Below are positions 49,354 through 58,415 of a stretch of DNA of 64,000 nucleotides, one piece after another. The notes below the pieces were generated by a model. It was not told the DNA's origin. It did not search any database and was given only the letters and a program-made list of their open reading frames with translations. Source of the DNA: JAGWRI01 sp963728785. Its GTDB lineage: Bacteria > Gemmatimonadota > Gemmatimonadetes > Gemmatimonadales > Gemmatimonadaceae. The stretch lies in assembly GCA_963728785.1 (NCBI GenBank), contig CAVSKV010000004.1, positions 558,001-622,000 of the forward strand. Direction: 5' to 3'. Each line of letters starts with the position of its first letter. Within the stretch, counting starts at the first letter, position 1. The position numbers were made by a program, and so were the translations under genes.

Positions 49354-50496
49354 ATGACTGCCAACAGACTCCAGCGGCTGCACGAGGCGGGTCAGTCGAT
49401 CTGGCTCGACTTCATCGAACGCGACATGCTGCACAACGGCGATCTCGTTCGACGCATCACCGTCGACGCACTCACCGGAATGACGTCGAATCCGACGATC
49501 TTCGAGAAGGCCCTCGCCGAGGGCGCAGCGTACGACGCCCAGATCCGCGAGGCTCCCGGCGCATTGTCGGCGCAGCAGCTGTTCGAACTTCTGGCCACGA
49601 CCGACGTCCGCGACGCGTGCGACGCGTTCGCCGCCATCCATGCCGCCACGAAGGGTGGCGACGGCAACGTCTCCATCGAAGTCTCCCCCGGCCGCGCCCA
49701 CGATGCGGCCGGCACCGTCGCCGAAGCGCGCCGTCTGTGGACCACGGTCAACCGGCCGAACGTGATGATCAAGGTGCCGGGTACCGTGGAAGGCGCCACG
49801 GCCGTGCGGCAGCTCATCGCCGGCGGTATCAATGTCAACATCACGCTTCTTTTTGCCATCGGCGCGCACGATCGCGTGATCGATGCGTACATGGCGGGGC
49901 TCGAAGATCGTCTGGCGGCCGGCCAGCCCATCGACCGCGTCCAGTCGGTGGCGAGCTTCTTCGTGAGCCGCGTGGACACCGAGGTGGACAAGCAGCTCGA
50001 AGCCCTGCTCGCGGCCAACCCCGGCAAACCGGCGGCGCAGCTCAAGGCGCTGCAGGGCAAGGCCGCGGTGGCCAACGCCAAGCTCGCCTACGCGCTGTTC
50101 ACCGAGCGGTTCAACACCGACCGGTGGCGTGCGCTGTCGGCCAAAGGCGGAAGGCTGCAGCGCCCGCTCTGGGCCAGCACGAGCACCAAGAACCCGGCCT
50201 ACCGCGACGTCATGTACGTGGAGGACCTGATCGGGCCCGACACCGTGAACACGATGCCTCCGGCTACGATCGAGGCCTTCCGCGATCACGGCGAGATTCG
50301 TCGCACGGTGGATGCCGGCGTCGACCGCGCGAAGCAGGAGATCGCCGCCATCGAGCAGGCGGGGGTGTCGATGCGGCAGGTGACCGACAAGTTGCTCGCC
50401 GAAGGCGTGGCGAGCTTCCAGAAGTCCTATGATTCGCTCATCGCCGGGCTCGCGAGCAAATCGCGGCAACTCGGCCGCTCTCTCGCCTCCCGCTGA
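49354..50496 (+). CDS. tal: Transaldolase
   Basis: A 380-residue transaldolase of the longer (TalB-subfamily 2-like) type, moving a three-carbon dihydroxyacetone unit between sugar phosphates in the pentose phosphate pathway. The Schiff-base lysine is Lys140 in NVMIKVPGT; TGMTSNPTIFEKA (41-53) and LWASTSTKNPAYRD are conserved family blocks. It is the first gene of a run with pyruvate kinase, an MBL hydrolase and glucose-6-phosphate isomerase, joining the pentose phosphate and glycolytic branches. The pyk GTG starts 13 bases past its stop. Confidence 0.94.
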   Translation: MTANRLQRLHEAGQSIWLDFIERDMLHNGDLVRRITVDALTGMTSNPTIFEKALAEGAAYDAQIREAPGALSAQQLFELLATTDVRDACDAFAAIHAATKGGDGNVSIEVSPGRAHDAAGTVAEARRLWTTVNRPNVMIKVPGTVEGATAVRQLIAGGINVNITLLFAIGAHDRVIDAYMAGLEDRLAAGQPIDRVQSVASFFVSRVDTEVDKQLEALLAANPGKPAAQLKALQGKAAVANAKLAYALFTERFNTDRWRALSAKGGRLQRPLWASTSTKNPAYRDVMYVEDLIGPDTVNTMPPATIEAFRDHGEIRRTVDAGVDRAKQEIAAIEQAGVSMRQVTDKLLAEGVASFQKSYDSLIAGLASKSRQLGRSLASR

Positions 50497-50509
50497 GGAA
50501 CGCCGTCGC

Positions 50510-51937
50510 GTGACGTCTCCGTCGCCCAATCCGAAGGGATTCAGTAGCACGAAGATCGTATGCACGCTGGGACCCGCCACCGCCACGCCCGAGGCCGTCC
50601 GCGGCCTCATCGACGCAGGCATGAACGTGGCCCGTATCAACTTCTCCCATGGCACGCACGAGCAACACGCTGAGACGGTGGCCCGTGTGCGGCGAGTGGC
50701 CGACGAGGCGGGCCGGCCGATTGCCATTTTGGGGGACCTGCAGGGCCCGCGCATCCGCATCGGCGATCTGGTCCAGCCGTTCGAACTGCCAGAGGGCACG
50801 GAATGGGTGCTCGCTCCCGAAGACGAGGCGCACGGCGGTGAGATCCCCGTCACCTATGCCAGGCTGGCCGACGACGTGCACGACGGCGACCGCATCCTGG
50901 TGGATGACGGCCTGCTCGAACTGGTTGTGCTCGAGGTCCGCGGGCGCAAGGTGCGGGCGCGCGTGCTCCACGGTGGCCTGCTCAAGAGCCACAAGGGCAT
51001 GAACCTTCCAGGCGTGCAGGTGTCGGCGCCCTCGATCACGGACAAGGACCGCGAGGACGTGCAATTCGCCGTGGCGCACGGGCTCGAATACGTGGCGCAG
51101 AGCTTCGTCCGCCGCGTCGAGGACATTGCCGAGCTGCGGGCCCTCCTGCCGCGCGACATGCTCATCGTGGCCAAGGTCGAGAAGGACTCGGCGCTCGAAA
51201 ACATCGAGAGCATCGTGCGCGCGTCCGACGGCGTGATGGTGGCCCGCGGCGACCTGGGGGTGGAACTCCCGTTCGAGGAGGTGCCGTTCGCGCAGAAGCG
51301 CATCATTGCCATCGCCAACAAGCTCGGCCGCCCCGTGATCACCGCCACCCAGATGCTCGAGTCGATGATCACGCATCCGCGCCCCACCCGCGCCGAAGCC
51401 AGCGACGTCGCCAACGCCATACTCGATGGCACCGACGCCGTGATGTTGTCGGCCGAGACTGCGGCCGGCGATTACCCACGGCTGGCCGTCGAAGCGATGA
51501 CGCGCATCATCCACGAGATCGAACGCCAGCGGGGCGCCCAGCCGCGCGAGGCGTGGCGGGAGCCCGGCGGCGAAGTGTCCAACGAGTTCGCCATTGCGGC
51601 GGCCAGCGCCGCGGCGGTGAGCATGCTCAAAGCGCCGGTCCTCATCGTATTCACCAAGAGCGGGTTCAGCGCCCGCATCGTCGCCTCGCAACGGCCCGGC
51701 GTGCCGATCCTGGTGCTCACCGACATTCCGCGCACCTACCGTCAACTCGCGCTCGTGTGGGGGGTGATCCCCGAACTCGTGCCGCACTGCAATACCTACG
51801 AGGACATGGTGCGGCTGGCCCTCGACGTCGTGCGCCGGCGCGGCCTGGCACGGAAGGGCGACCGCGCCATCGTCACCGCCGGCGTGCCGTTCGACGTGCC
51901 CGGCACCACGAACACGCTCAAGGTAGAGACGGTGTGA
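50510..51937 (+). CDS. pyk: Pyruvate kinase
   Basis: A 475-residue pyruvate kinase producing pyruvate and ATP from phosphoenolpyruvate. TKIVCTLGPAT opens the barrel, GMNVARINFSHG (substrate loop), KVEKDSALENIE (catalytic lysine), VARGDLGVELPFE (metal ligands) and ITATQMLESMI (signature) are all intact; a small B domain lies between about 70 and 170 and a C-terminal regulatory domain ends TNTLKVETV. The GTG start has GAGGAA 9 bases upstream. The stop overlaps the next gene's GTG by 4 bases. There is nothing to indicate loss of function. Confidence 0.95.
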   Translation: MTSPSPNPKGFSSTKIVCTLGPATATPEAVRGLIDAGMNVARINFSHGTHEQHAETVARVRRVADEAGRPIAILGDLQGPRIRIGDLVQPFELPEGTEWVLAPEDEAHGGEIPVTYARLADDVHDGDRILVDDGLLELVVLEVRGRKVRARVLHGGLLKSHKGMNLPGVQVSAPSITDKDREDVQFAVAHGLEYVAQSFVRRVEDIAELRALLPRDMLIVAKVEKDSALENIESIVRASDGVMVARGDLGVELPFEEVPFAQKRIIAIANKLGRPVITATQMLESMITHPRPTRAEASDVANAILDGTDAVMLSAETAAGDYPRLAVEAMTRIIHEIERQRGAQPREAWREPGGEVSNEFAIAAASAAAVSMLKAPVLIVFTKSGFSARIVASQRPGVPILVLTDIPRTYRQLALVWGVIPELVPHCNTYEDMVRLALDVVRRRGLARKGDRAIVTAGVPFDVPGTTNTLKVETV

Positions 51938-52713
51938 AGCTCACGTTCCTGGGCACCGGCACGAGTTTTGGCGTGCCCCAGCTGGGGTGCCACTGCAAGG
52001 TGTGCAACTCGGCCGACCCCCGGGACAAGCGCACGCGTGTGGGCGCGGTTGTGGAGGGACAGGGCGGCACGCGGCTGCTGCTCGACACGCCGCCCGAACT
52101 GCGGCTGCAGCTCATCGCCGCCGGCATCGACCGCGTGGACGCGGTGCTGTTCACGCACGATCACGCCGACCATACGCACGGCATCGACGACATCCGCGCC
52201 GTGTCGGTGCGCCGCGACGGCCCACTCCCCTTCTACGGCTCGGAGGAAACGCTCGGCAGCCTCCGCGCCAAGTTCGGCTACGTGTTCGACGAAACGGTTC
52301 GGCCGCTGCCCGGCACGTCCAAACCCGAAGGGCGCGCGATCGTGTTCCGGCACGGCGAACCGTTTGTCGTGGGCGGCGTCGAGGTCCTGCCCTTCGGCCT
52401 TCCCCACGGACGGGTCACCGCGACCGGGTTCCGCATCGGCGATCTCGCGTACATCACCGACGCCAAGGCCGTGCCCCAGGATGTGTTCGATCAGATCCGT
52501 GGCGTGAAGGTCCTGGTGCTCAACGCACTCTTTCGCACGGAACACCCCACGCACCTCAGCATCCCCGATGCCCTTGGCGTGGCCCGCCAGGTGGGCGCGG
52601 AGCGCACGTATCTCACGCATCTTACGCACGACAATTTTCACGCCGACCTCGAGGCGGAACTCCCGCGCGGCGTCGCACCGGCCTTCGACGGACTCACGGT
52701 GAGGATCGACTGA
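51934..52713 (+). CDS. Metallo-beta-lactamase-fold hydrolase (PhnP-like)
   Basis: A 259-residue MBL-fold enzyme. LTFLGTGTSFGVPQLGC opens the fold; CHCKVCNSADPRDKR has the cysteines seen in PhnP-type phosphodiesterases; THDHADHTHGIDD is the metal-binding HxHxDH motif; later ligands are in LPHGRVTATG, ITDAK and THLTHDN. PhnP relatives hydrolyse cyclic phosphodiesters such as cyclic ribose 1,2-phosphate, but the substrate here is not proven. It overlaps pyk by 4 bases and is 2 bases before pgi, so it is embedded in the sugar-phosphate operon. Confidence 0.86.
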   Translation: MKLTFLGTGTSFGVPQLGCHCKVCNSADPRDKRTRVGAVVEGQGGTRLLLDTPPELRLQLIAAGIDRVDAVLFTHDHADHTHGIDDIRAVSVRRDGPLPFYGSEETLGSLRAKFGYVFDETVRPLPGTSKPEGRAIVFRHGEPFVVGGVEVLPFGLPHGRVTATGFRIGDLAYITDAKAVPQDVFDQIRGVKVLVLNALFRTEHPTHLSIPDALGVARQVGAERTYLTHLTHDNFHADLEAELPRGVAPAFDGLTVRID

Positions 52714-52715
52714 CC

Positions 52716-54104
52716 ATGGCCATACGCATCGACTACACCAACATGCTCGCCGGCGCGGTGTCTGGGGGCATCCCCACCGACGCCTGGGACGCGGCACAGC
52801 GCGATTTCGCCGCCACCTACGCCGCCGTCAAGCAGCTGCGCGGCACTGGAGCACTGGCCTTCCTCGACCTCCCGCGCGACAAGGCGCTGCACGACCAGTC
52901 GCGCGATTTCGCCAAGGGCGCCCGCGGGAAGTTCGACGACGTCGTGCTCCTCGGCATCGGGGGATCTGCCCTCGGCCCGATCGCGCTGCACCATGCGTTC
53001 AACGCGCGCGACTGGAACACGCTCACCAAGAAGGAGCGCCGCGGCCGGCCGCGCTTCCACGTGCTCGACAACGTGGATCCCGGCACGATCGCCCACGTGA
53101 TGGCCCGCGTGAAGCTCGACCGCACGCTGTTCCTCGTCATCTCCAAGTCGGGTGGCACCGCCGAGACGATGGCCCAGTACCTGATCGTACGCGGCGCGCT
53201 CAACGAGCAGCTGGGCGACGGGGCTCGCCAGCACCTGGTGTTCGTCACCGATCCCGAGAAGGGCGCGCTGCGCGAGATCGCGCGCCGCGAACGGGTGGCG
53301 GCGCTCGACATTCCGGCCAACGTCGGCGGGCGGTTCAGTGTGCTTACCCCGGTGGGCGTGCTCCCCGCGGCGCTGCTCGGCGTCAGGACCCCGGCGCTGC
53401 TCGCCGGCGCCGCCGATATGGAAAAGCGGTGCCGGGCTGCCACGCTGCGCGAGAATCCCGGCGCCGTGTTCGGCGTGCTCCAATGGCTGGCCGACACGCA
53501 ACTCGGGTGCGGCATCCACGTGCTCATGCCCTACTCCGATCCTCTGAGCGACATCGCCGCCTGGTTCGTGCAGCTGTGGGCGGAGAGCCTGGGCAAGCAC
53601 CGGAGCCCGGACGACGCCGGTGTGGGCCCCACGCCGCTCGCCTCGCACGGTGTGACCGACCAGCACAGCCAGGTGCAGCTGTTCATGGAAGGCACGCCCA
53701 ACAAGACGGTGAGCTTGGTCCAGTTGGCGGAGCACCCGGTGGACGTGGCGATCCCCAAGTTGCATCAGGACGTCCCCGAACTGGCCTACCTGGGCGGACA
53801 CCATCTCGGTGAGCTGATCGACATCGAGCGACGCGCCACGGCAGGCGCCCTGGCTCGCCGCGGACGCCCCAACCTCACCATCCATCTCGACCACGCCGAC
53901 GAATGGCACGTGGGGGGGCTGATGATGCTCCTCGAGGTCGCCACGATCTATGCCGGCCAGCTGTACGGCGTGAATGCGCTCAACCAACCCGGGGTCGAAC
54001 TCGGCAAGCAGTTCACCTATGCCATGCTTGGCCGCGCAGACGCCGGGGCGGCGCGCCAGGAGTGGGAGACGCTTCCCAAGCCGGATTCCGACGCGTCAGT
54101 CTAG
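52716..54104 (+). CDS. pgi: Glucose-6-phosphate isomerase
   Basis: A 462-residue isomerase linking glucose 6-phosphate and fructose 6-phosphate. LLGIGGSALGPIALHHAF holds the phosphate-binding loop, VISKSGGTAETM the second SIS segment, and GVNALNQPGVELGKQ the C-terminal catalytic lysine. It is shorter than the 550-residue E. coli type and resembles the compact bacterial form. It starts 2 bases after the MBL hydrolase stop and closes the tal-pyk-MBL-pgi operon. Confidence 0.94.
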   Translation: MAIRIDYTNMLAGAVSGGIPTDAWDAAQRDFAATYAAVKQLRGTGALAFLDLPRDKALHDQSRDFAKGARGKFDDVVLLGIGGSALGPIALHHAFNARDWNTLTKKERRGRPRFHVLDNVDPGTIAHVMARVKLDRTLFLVISKSGGTAETMAQYLIVRGALNEQLGDGARQHLVFVTDPEKGALREIARRERVAALDIPANVGGRFSVLTPVGVLPAALLGVRTPALLAGAADMEKRCRAATLRENPGAVFGVLQWLADTQLGCGIHVLMPYSDPLSDIAAWFVQLWAESLGKHRSPDDAGVGPTPLASHGVTDQHSQVQLFMEGTPNKTVSLVQLAEHPVDVAIPKLHQDVPELAYLGGHHLGELIDIERRATAGALARRGRPNLTIHLDHADEWHVGGLMMLLEVATIYAGQLYGVNALNQPGVELGKQFTYAMLGRADAGAARQEWETLPKPDSDASV

Positions 54105-54210
54105 CGGATGGGTTGAATCGGCCCGCGAAATTGGCCAACTTCAAAAGACAGAGGGACTTCCGGGTCCCGGGGGCGCGATCGCGCCCGTCCGGTCCGGTCA
54201 TGAGGAAGCC

Positions 54211-55623
54211 ATGCCCGACACTCTCGAGACTCTGAATGGGCTGTTCGGCGCCGCGGTTTCGGTAACGAACGGCCGCGTGAAAGTGAACGACGCCAAACCG
54301 CTGGCGGGGGCGGCGATGGATACGCTGGCGTGCGCGGCGGTGTTCGACGATGAATTGGAACGGAACCACGCCCGCTGGTTGCTCTGGGAGCTGGGACAGG
54401 CGGTGGGCGTGCGGCCGGCGTCCATCCAGGATCTGTACATGGCGCGCGGGCGCGGCGAGGTGCACGGGTTCACCGTGCCGGCTATCAACGTGCGGGGCAT
54501 GGCCTACGACACGGCGCGCGCGATCTTCCGCACTGCCAACCGCATGAAGGCCGGCGCGTTCATCCTGGAGATCGCGCGGTCGGAGATCGCCTACACCGAC
54601 CAGCGCCCCGCGGAGTACGTGGCGGTGCTCATCGCCGCGGCGCTGCGCGAAGGGTTCCGCGGACCGCTGTTCATCCAGGGTGACCACTTCCAGGTGAACG
54701 CCAAGAAGTTCGCGGCCGATGCGGCAGCCGAGGTGGGCGGCGTGAAGCAGTTGGCGGACGAGGCCATCCATGCCGGCTTCTACAACATCGACATCGACAC
54801 GTCGACGCTGGTGGACATCTCCAAGCCGACGCTCGACGAGCAGCAGCGGCTGAACTACGAGGTGGGCGTCGACATCCTCAAGGTGGTCCGTGCTGCCGAG
54901 CCCGCGGGCGTGACCATATCGGTGGGCGGCGAGATCGGCGAGGTCGGCACGGAGAACAGCACGGTGGGCGAATTGCGTGCCTACATGGACGGGTTCAACC
55001 GCGCGCGTCCCAAGGGGATGGTGGGCGTCTCCAAGATCAGCGTGCAGTCGGGCACGTCGCACGGAGGGATCGTGCTGCCGGACGGCTCGATTGCCGACGT
55101 GAAGCTGGATCTGGACACGCTCGAACGGCTCTCCAAGGCGGCGCGCGACGAATACGGGCTGTCGGGCGCCGTGCAGCATGGGGCGTCGACGCTCCCCGAC
55201 AGCGCCTTTCACAATTTTCCCAAGCGGGAGACGGCGGAGATCCATCTGGCGACGAACTTCCAGAACATGCTCTACGACCATCTGCCGGCGGCGCTGCGCG
55301 CCGAGATCTACGCCTGGCTCGACGTCAACGCCAAGGGGGAGCGCAAGGCCACCGATTCCGACGAGCAGTTCTATTATAAAACTCGTAAGAAGGCGCTGGG
55401 CCCGTTCAAGCGCCGGTTCTGGGATCTGCCGGCCGACGTCAAGGCCACGCTGGCCGCGGCGTACGACGCCAAGTTCACGTTCCTGTTCGAGCAGCTCGCC
55501 ATCGGCGACACCGTGGCCGTGGTCGCCAAGTACGTGCCGGGGCCGGTCATCCACCGACCGCTGCCGGATGGGGAGACGGCCATCGTGGCTGCCGCACCGG
55601 ACGACCCCGACGCCGGCGAATGA
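54211..55623 (+). CDS. Class II fructose-bisphosphate aldolase (long form)
   Basis: A 470-residue class II aldolase-type protein. The zinc region shows QGDHFQVN (Asp158, His159), GGEIGEVGTENS, QSGTSHGG and VQHGAST, matching the metal and catalytic positions of fructose-bisphosphate or tagatose-bisphosphate aldolases. It is about 120 residues longer than E. coli FbaA; the extra sequence is at the N-terminus (1-75) and C-terminus. It cleaves fructose 1,6-bisphosphate or forms it. GAGGAAG precedes the ATG at 54211. The gene lies 106 bases after pgi, so it may belong to the same glycolytic block with its own promoter. Confidence 0.86.
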   Translation: MPDTLETLNGLFGAAVSVTNGRVKVNDAKPLAGAAMDTLACAAVFDDELERNHARWLLWELGQAVGVRPASIQDLYMARGRGEVHGFTVPAINVRGMAYDTARAIFRTANRMKAGAFILEIARSEIAYTDQRPAEYVAVLIAAALREGFRGPLFIQGDHFQVNAKKFAADAAAEVGGVKQLADEAIHAGFYNIDIDTSTLVDISKPTLDEQQRLNYEVGVDILKVVRAAEPAGVTISVGGEIGEVGTENSTVGELRAYMDGFNRARPKGMVGVSKISVQSGTSHGGIVLPDGSIADVKLDLDTLERLSKAARDEYGLSGAVQHGASTLPDSAFHNFPKRETAEIHLATNFQNMLYDHLPAALRAEIYAWLDVNAKGERKATDSDEQFYYKTRKKALGPFKRRFWDLPADVKATLAAAYDAKFTFLFEQLAIGDTVAVVAKYVPGPVIHRPLPDGETAIVAAAPDDPDAGE

Positions 55624-55658
55624 AATGGAGACGGTCTCATTCTCGAGAGGAGGTTCCA

Positions 55659-56084
55659 ATGACTGACTATACGCGCAACGACGACCGGGCGGTCGTGATC
55701 GAGAAATCCGGCCCCGGGGTCATGCCGTTTCTGATCGGACTGGCCGTGGGCGCCGGTGTGGCGCTGCTGTTCGCGCCGCAGTCGGGCGAGGCGACCCGCC
55801 GTGACATCGTGCGTCGCGGCCGCCGCGCCAAGCTGCGCGCCCGGGAGTTGGCCGAGGACTTTGGCGACAAGGCCGGGGACGTGTACGAGGACGCGCGCGA
55901 CCGCGTGGAAGAGGGAATCGATACGGCGCGGGCGGCGGTCACCCGGGGCAAGCGCAAGGTCGACCGGGCAGTGGACAACGGCCGGGCAGCGGCGCATCAG
56001 GCGCGTGAGGACCTGGAGCGGCGGCTCGCCGCGGCCAAATCGGCCTACAAGGCCGGCGTGGCATCCGACGACGGCGAAGCCTAG
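55659..56084 (+). CDS. YtxH-domain membrane-anchored protein
   Basis: A 141-residue protein. One transmembrane helix (about 20-42, VMPFLIGLAVGAGVALLFAP) ends in QSGEATRRDI, the typical YtxH/gas-vesicle-like start, followed by an Ala/Arg/Glu-rich helical tail of apolipoprotein-like heptads (about 50-130). Family members are general-stress membrane proteins of unknown mechanism. AGAGGAGG 6 bases before the ATG is a very strong ribosome binding site. It is 39 bases upstream of the YihY gene. Confidence 0.83.
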   Translation: MTDYTRNDDRAVVIEKSGPGVMPFLIGLAVGAGVALLFAPQSGEATRRDIVRRGRRAKLRARELAEDFGDKAGDVYEDARDRVEEGIDTARAAVTRGKRKVDRAVDNGRAAAHQAREDLERRLAAAKSAYKAGVASDDGEA

Positions 56085-56123
56085 TCTGCCGTCCGTTCCT
56101 TTCCGCCCACCGTCGCGCGAAGC

Positions 56124-57032
56124 ATGACCTGGCGGCCACGCTTCTCGGAGCTGCGGTGGGCGGCGCGTGATTACCTCGTGCGCATGTGGGACAATGCGTA
56201 CGAGGACAACGTGTTGTTCCTCGCCAGCGGCGTCGCGTTCGACATCCTGCTGGCGTCGGTGCCGTTCGTCATCACGCTCGTGTCCGGCGTGACGTTCGCG
56301 CTCAATCTGTCGCCGGCCATGTCCAACGCCGAGATCACCGACGTCGTCGACCGCATGCTGCCTCCGCACAGCGAGGCGCTCGGCGCCTCGGTGCATCGCG
56401 TCATCAACGACGCGCTGCGGGCCCATCATGGGCTGGGCATCTGGAGCGCGCTCATCTTCCTCTTCCTGTCCACGCGGCTGTTCGCGTCGCTGCGCACAGT
56501 GCTCGCCGAAGTGTTCGACATCGAGGCCACCCGCGGCATTATCGAAGGCAAAATCTTCGACATCAAGATGACCCTGCTGGCCACGGCGCTGTTCGTGGCC
56601 AATACCGTCATCTCGGCCTATCTGACGATCGCCCGGTCACGGGGGGCGGAGATTCTCATGGACATCGGCCTCCGCAAGGACGTCATGGGAACGCTCGAGT
56701 ACGCGATCGGGCGCGGCGTGGCGTTCCTGTTTCTCGCCGCCATGTTCTTCGCCATCTACCGCTACCTCCCCGCCCGCCGCGTGCGCTGGCAGACGGCCGT
56801 CGTCGCCTCGCTGTTCACGAGCGTGCTGTTCGAAGTCGCCAAGCAATTGTTCTCAGTGTTCATCCACCACTTCAACACGGCGTCGGTATATAGTGGAGCC
56901 CTGGCCGCGATCATCATCGTCGTCGTGTGGGTCTACTACTCGGCCATCGTGTTCATCCTCGGCGGCGAGGTAGGGCAGGTGTTTGAACTGCGGCGTACAC
57001 GGCGCCTGCAGCGCGAAGTCTTCGGGGACTGA
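56124..57032 (+). CDS. YihY/BrkB-family integral membrane protein
   Basis: A 302-residue protein with about six membrane helices. DNVLFLASGVAFDILLASVPF, the central LFASLRTVLAEVFDIE and GALAAIIIVVVWVYYSAIVFILGGE (split by helix ends) are the conserved YihY segments. The family was once called ribonuclease BN, but that name belongs to another protein; a transport role is suspected. It lies between the YtxH and threonine aldolase genes, 16 bases before the latter's start. Confidence 0.88.
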   Translation: MTWRPRFSELRWAARDYLVRMWDNAYEDNVLFLASGVAFDILLASVPFVITLVSGVTFALNLSPAMSNAEITDVVDRMLPPHSEALGASVHRVINDALRAHHGLGIWSALIFLFLSTRLFASLRTVLAEVFDIEATRGIIEGKIFDIKMTLLATALFVANTVISAYLTIARSRGAEILMDIGLRKDVMGTLEYAIGRGVAFLFLAAMFFAIYRYLPARRVRWQTAVVASLFTSVLFEVAKQLFSVFIHHFNTASVYSGALAAIIIVVVWVYYSAIVFILGGEVGQVFELRRTRRLQREVFGD

Positions 57033-57048
57033 CTCCGGACCGCCATTC

Positions 57049-58077
57049 ATGACGCCAATCGACCTGCGCAGCGACACCGTCACCAAGCCGTCTCCCGCCA
57101 TGCGGCGGGCCATGGCCGACGCCGAGGTGGGCGACGACGAGCGCGACGGCGATCCGACCACGCTCCGTCTCGAGCGGCGCGTCGCCGAGCTGCTGGGCAA
57201 GGAGCGCGCGCTGTTCTTTCCCAGCGGCGTGATGGCCAATCAGGCGTCGGTGAATCTGCACACGTCGCCGGGCACCGAGGTGATCCTCGACGATGACGCC
57301 CACATCATCCACTGGGAGATGGCCGGTGTGGCCGCACTGAGCGGCGCGCAGATCCGGCCCGTGAAGGCATCGGGCCTCGTGGCCACGGCCGATGACATGC
57401 GCCGCTACGTGCGCCCCAAGGCGCGCCACGTGACGAGCCCGAGCCTCGTCTGCGTCGAGAACACGCACAACGGCGCCGGAGGCAAGGTCGTGTCGCTCGC
57501 CGAAATGCGGGCCATCCGGGCCTTCGCCACGGAACTCAACCTGCCCGTGCACCTCGATGGCGCGCGGCTGTGGAATGCGTCCGTCGCTTCCGGCGTGCCG
57601 GTCAACGACTTCGCCGCCACCGCCGACACGGTCATGGTGGCGTTTTCCAAAGGGCTCGGCGCGCCGATCGGCGCCGCCGTGGCCACCTCTGCTCCAGCTG
57701 CCGATGAGCTGTGGGGCATTCGCAAGCGGTTCGGCGGCGCCATGCGGCAGTCGGGGGTGATCGCCGCGGCGGCGCTGTTCGGCCTCGAGCACAACTGGTC
57801 GCGCTTGGCCGACGACCACGCCCATGCGCGCGAGTTCGCCGGCATCGTAGATGGGGCGGGCAAGGCCCGCGTCGTCGCTCCCGACACGAACATCGTCATG
57901 GTCGACCTGCCCGACGGGCGCCCAGCCGGTCCGGTGGTCAGGGCCTGCGCGGCCGAAGGCGTGTTGTTCTCGGCCTGGTCGGCCACGCGCATCCGCGCCG
58001 TCACCCATCTGGATGTTTCGGCCGAACAGGTGAGAACGGCCGCCGAAGTGCTGGCGAGGGCGCTGGGCAGGCCCTGA
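57049..58077 (+). CDS. ltaE: Low-specificity L-threonine aldolase
   Basis: A 342-residue PLP enzyme of fold type I that splits threonine or allo-threonine into glycine and acetaldehyde. IDLRSDTVTKPS (4-15) is the N-terminal signature; the PLP lysine is Lys201 in VAFSKGLGAPIG; PVHLDGARLWNA supplies the cofactor-contacting aspartate and arginine. The ATG at 57049 gives the standard start just before the signature; the frame upstream overlaps the YihY gene. It ends 60 bases before the SRP RNA gene. Confidence 0.92.
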   Translation: MTPIDLRSDTVTKPSPAMRRAMADAEVGDDERDGDPTTLRLERRVAELLGKERALFFPSGVMANQASVNLHTSPGTEVILDDDAHIIHWEMAGVAALSGAQIRPVKASGLVATADDMRRYVRPKARHVTSPSLVCVENTHNGAGGKVVSLAEMRAIRAFATELNLPVHLDGARLWNASVASGVPVNDFAATADTVMVAFSKGLGAPIGAAVATSAPAADELWGIRKRFGGAMRQSGVIAAAALFGLEHNWSRLADDHAHAREFAGIVDGAGKARVVAPDTNIVMVDLPDGRPAGPVVRACAAEGVLFSAWSATRIRAVTHLDVSAEQVRTAAEVLARALGRP

Positions 58078-58104
58078 CCGTTCGGCTGCCCGAGAAAGGC
58101 CTGC

Positions 58105-58133
58105 TTGAGGGGTCTTCCCCCACCGGCTAGATT
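58105..58133 (+). promoter_or_regulatory. Promoter of the SRP RNA gene
   Basis: TTGAGG (58105-58110) and TAGATT (58128-58133) are spaced by exactly 17 bases, and the -10 ends 4 bases before the 5' pairing strand of the SRP RNA. This is the clearest sigma-70-like promoter in the window. Confidence 0.65.
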
Positions 58134-58137
58134 TCAG

Positions 58138-58239
58138 GTGTTCCAGGCCCCGGAGGGCGTGAGCCTTCTAACTCCGTCAGGGCCCCGAAGGCAGCAGCGG
58201 CATGAGGTGTCTTGCGTCGCTTCGTCAGGCCTGGGACAC
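58138..58239 (+). ncRNA. ffs: Signal recognition particle RNA, small bacterial (4.5S-type)
   Basis: The RNA scaffold that binds Ffh for cotranslational membrane targeting. The apical Ffh-binding core is visible as GTCAGGGCCCCGAAGGCAGC followed by AGCGGCA, with the GAAGG loop side and the AGCAGC asymmetric-loop strand. The 5' end GTGTTCCAGGCC (58138-58149) pairs with the 3' end GGCCTGGGACAC (58228-58239), all Watson-Crick except one G-U. The length of about 102 bases suits the 4.5S class without an Alu domain. A promoter precedes it and a hairpin terminator follows. Its place upstream of dnaX is a common bacterial order. Ends are set by the pairing and may be off by a few bases. Confidence 0.88.
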
Positions 58240-58240
58240 T

Positions 58241-58282
58241 GCGCGGGCGGTGCATCTCCCACATGGGAGGTCCCGCCCGCGC
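58241..58282 (+). terminator. Strong two-part hairpin terminator of the SRP RNA gene
   Basis: GCGCGGGCGG (58241-58250) pairs with CCGCCCGCGC (58273-58282), enclosing a second stem CTCCC-ACAT-GGGAG (58256-58269). GGCTTTCG follows. It begins directly after the RNA 3' end. Confidence 0.7.
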
Positions 58283-58374
58283 GGCTTTCGCCGGGGCATC
58301 CGGCTGCCGAATGACCCGTGTCACTGCCGACACTGCCGATCCGCTGTAGATTGCGAATCGCGCTCGCTCGTTGA

Positions 58375-58405
58375 CTGCCCGACTGCCCGACTGCCCGCTG
58401 CCCGG
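58375..58405 (+). repeat. Octanucleotide tandem repeat CTGCCCGA upstream of dnaX
   Basis: Two perfect CTGCCCGA units (58375-58390) are followed by CTGCCCG and CTGCCCGG. The unit and orientation match the 10-copy array at 47834-47913. The array ends 10 bases before the dnaX GTG, where the leader or a ribosome binding site would be. Another small duplication, CACTGCCGA twice, lies at 58322-58339. Confidence 0.8.
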
Positions 58406-58415
58406 CCCCCTCCCC

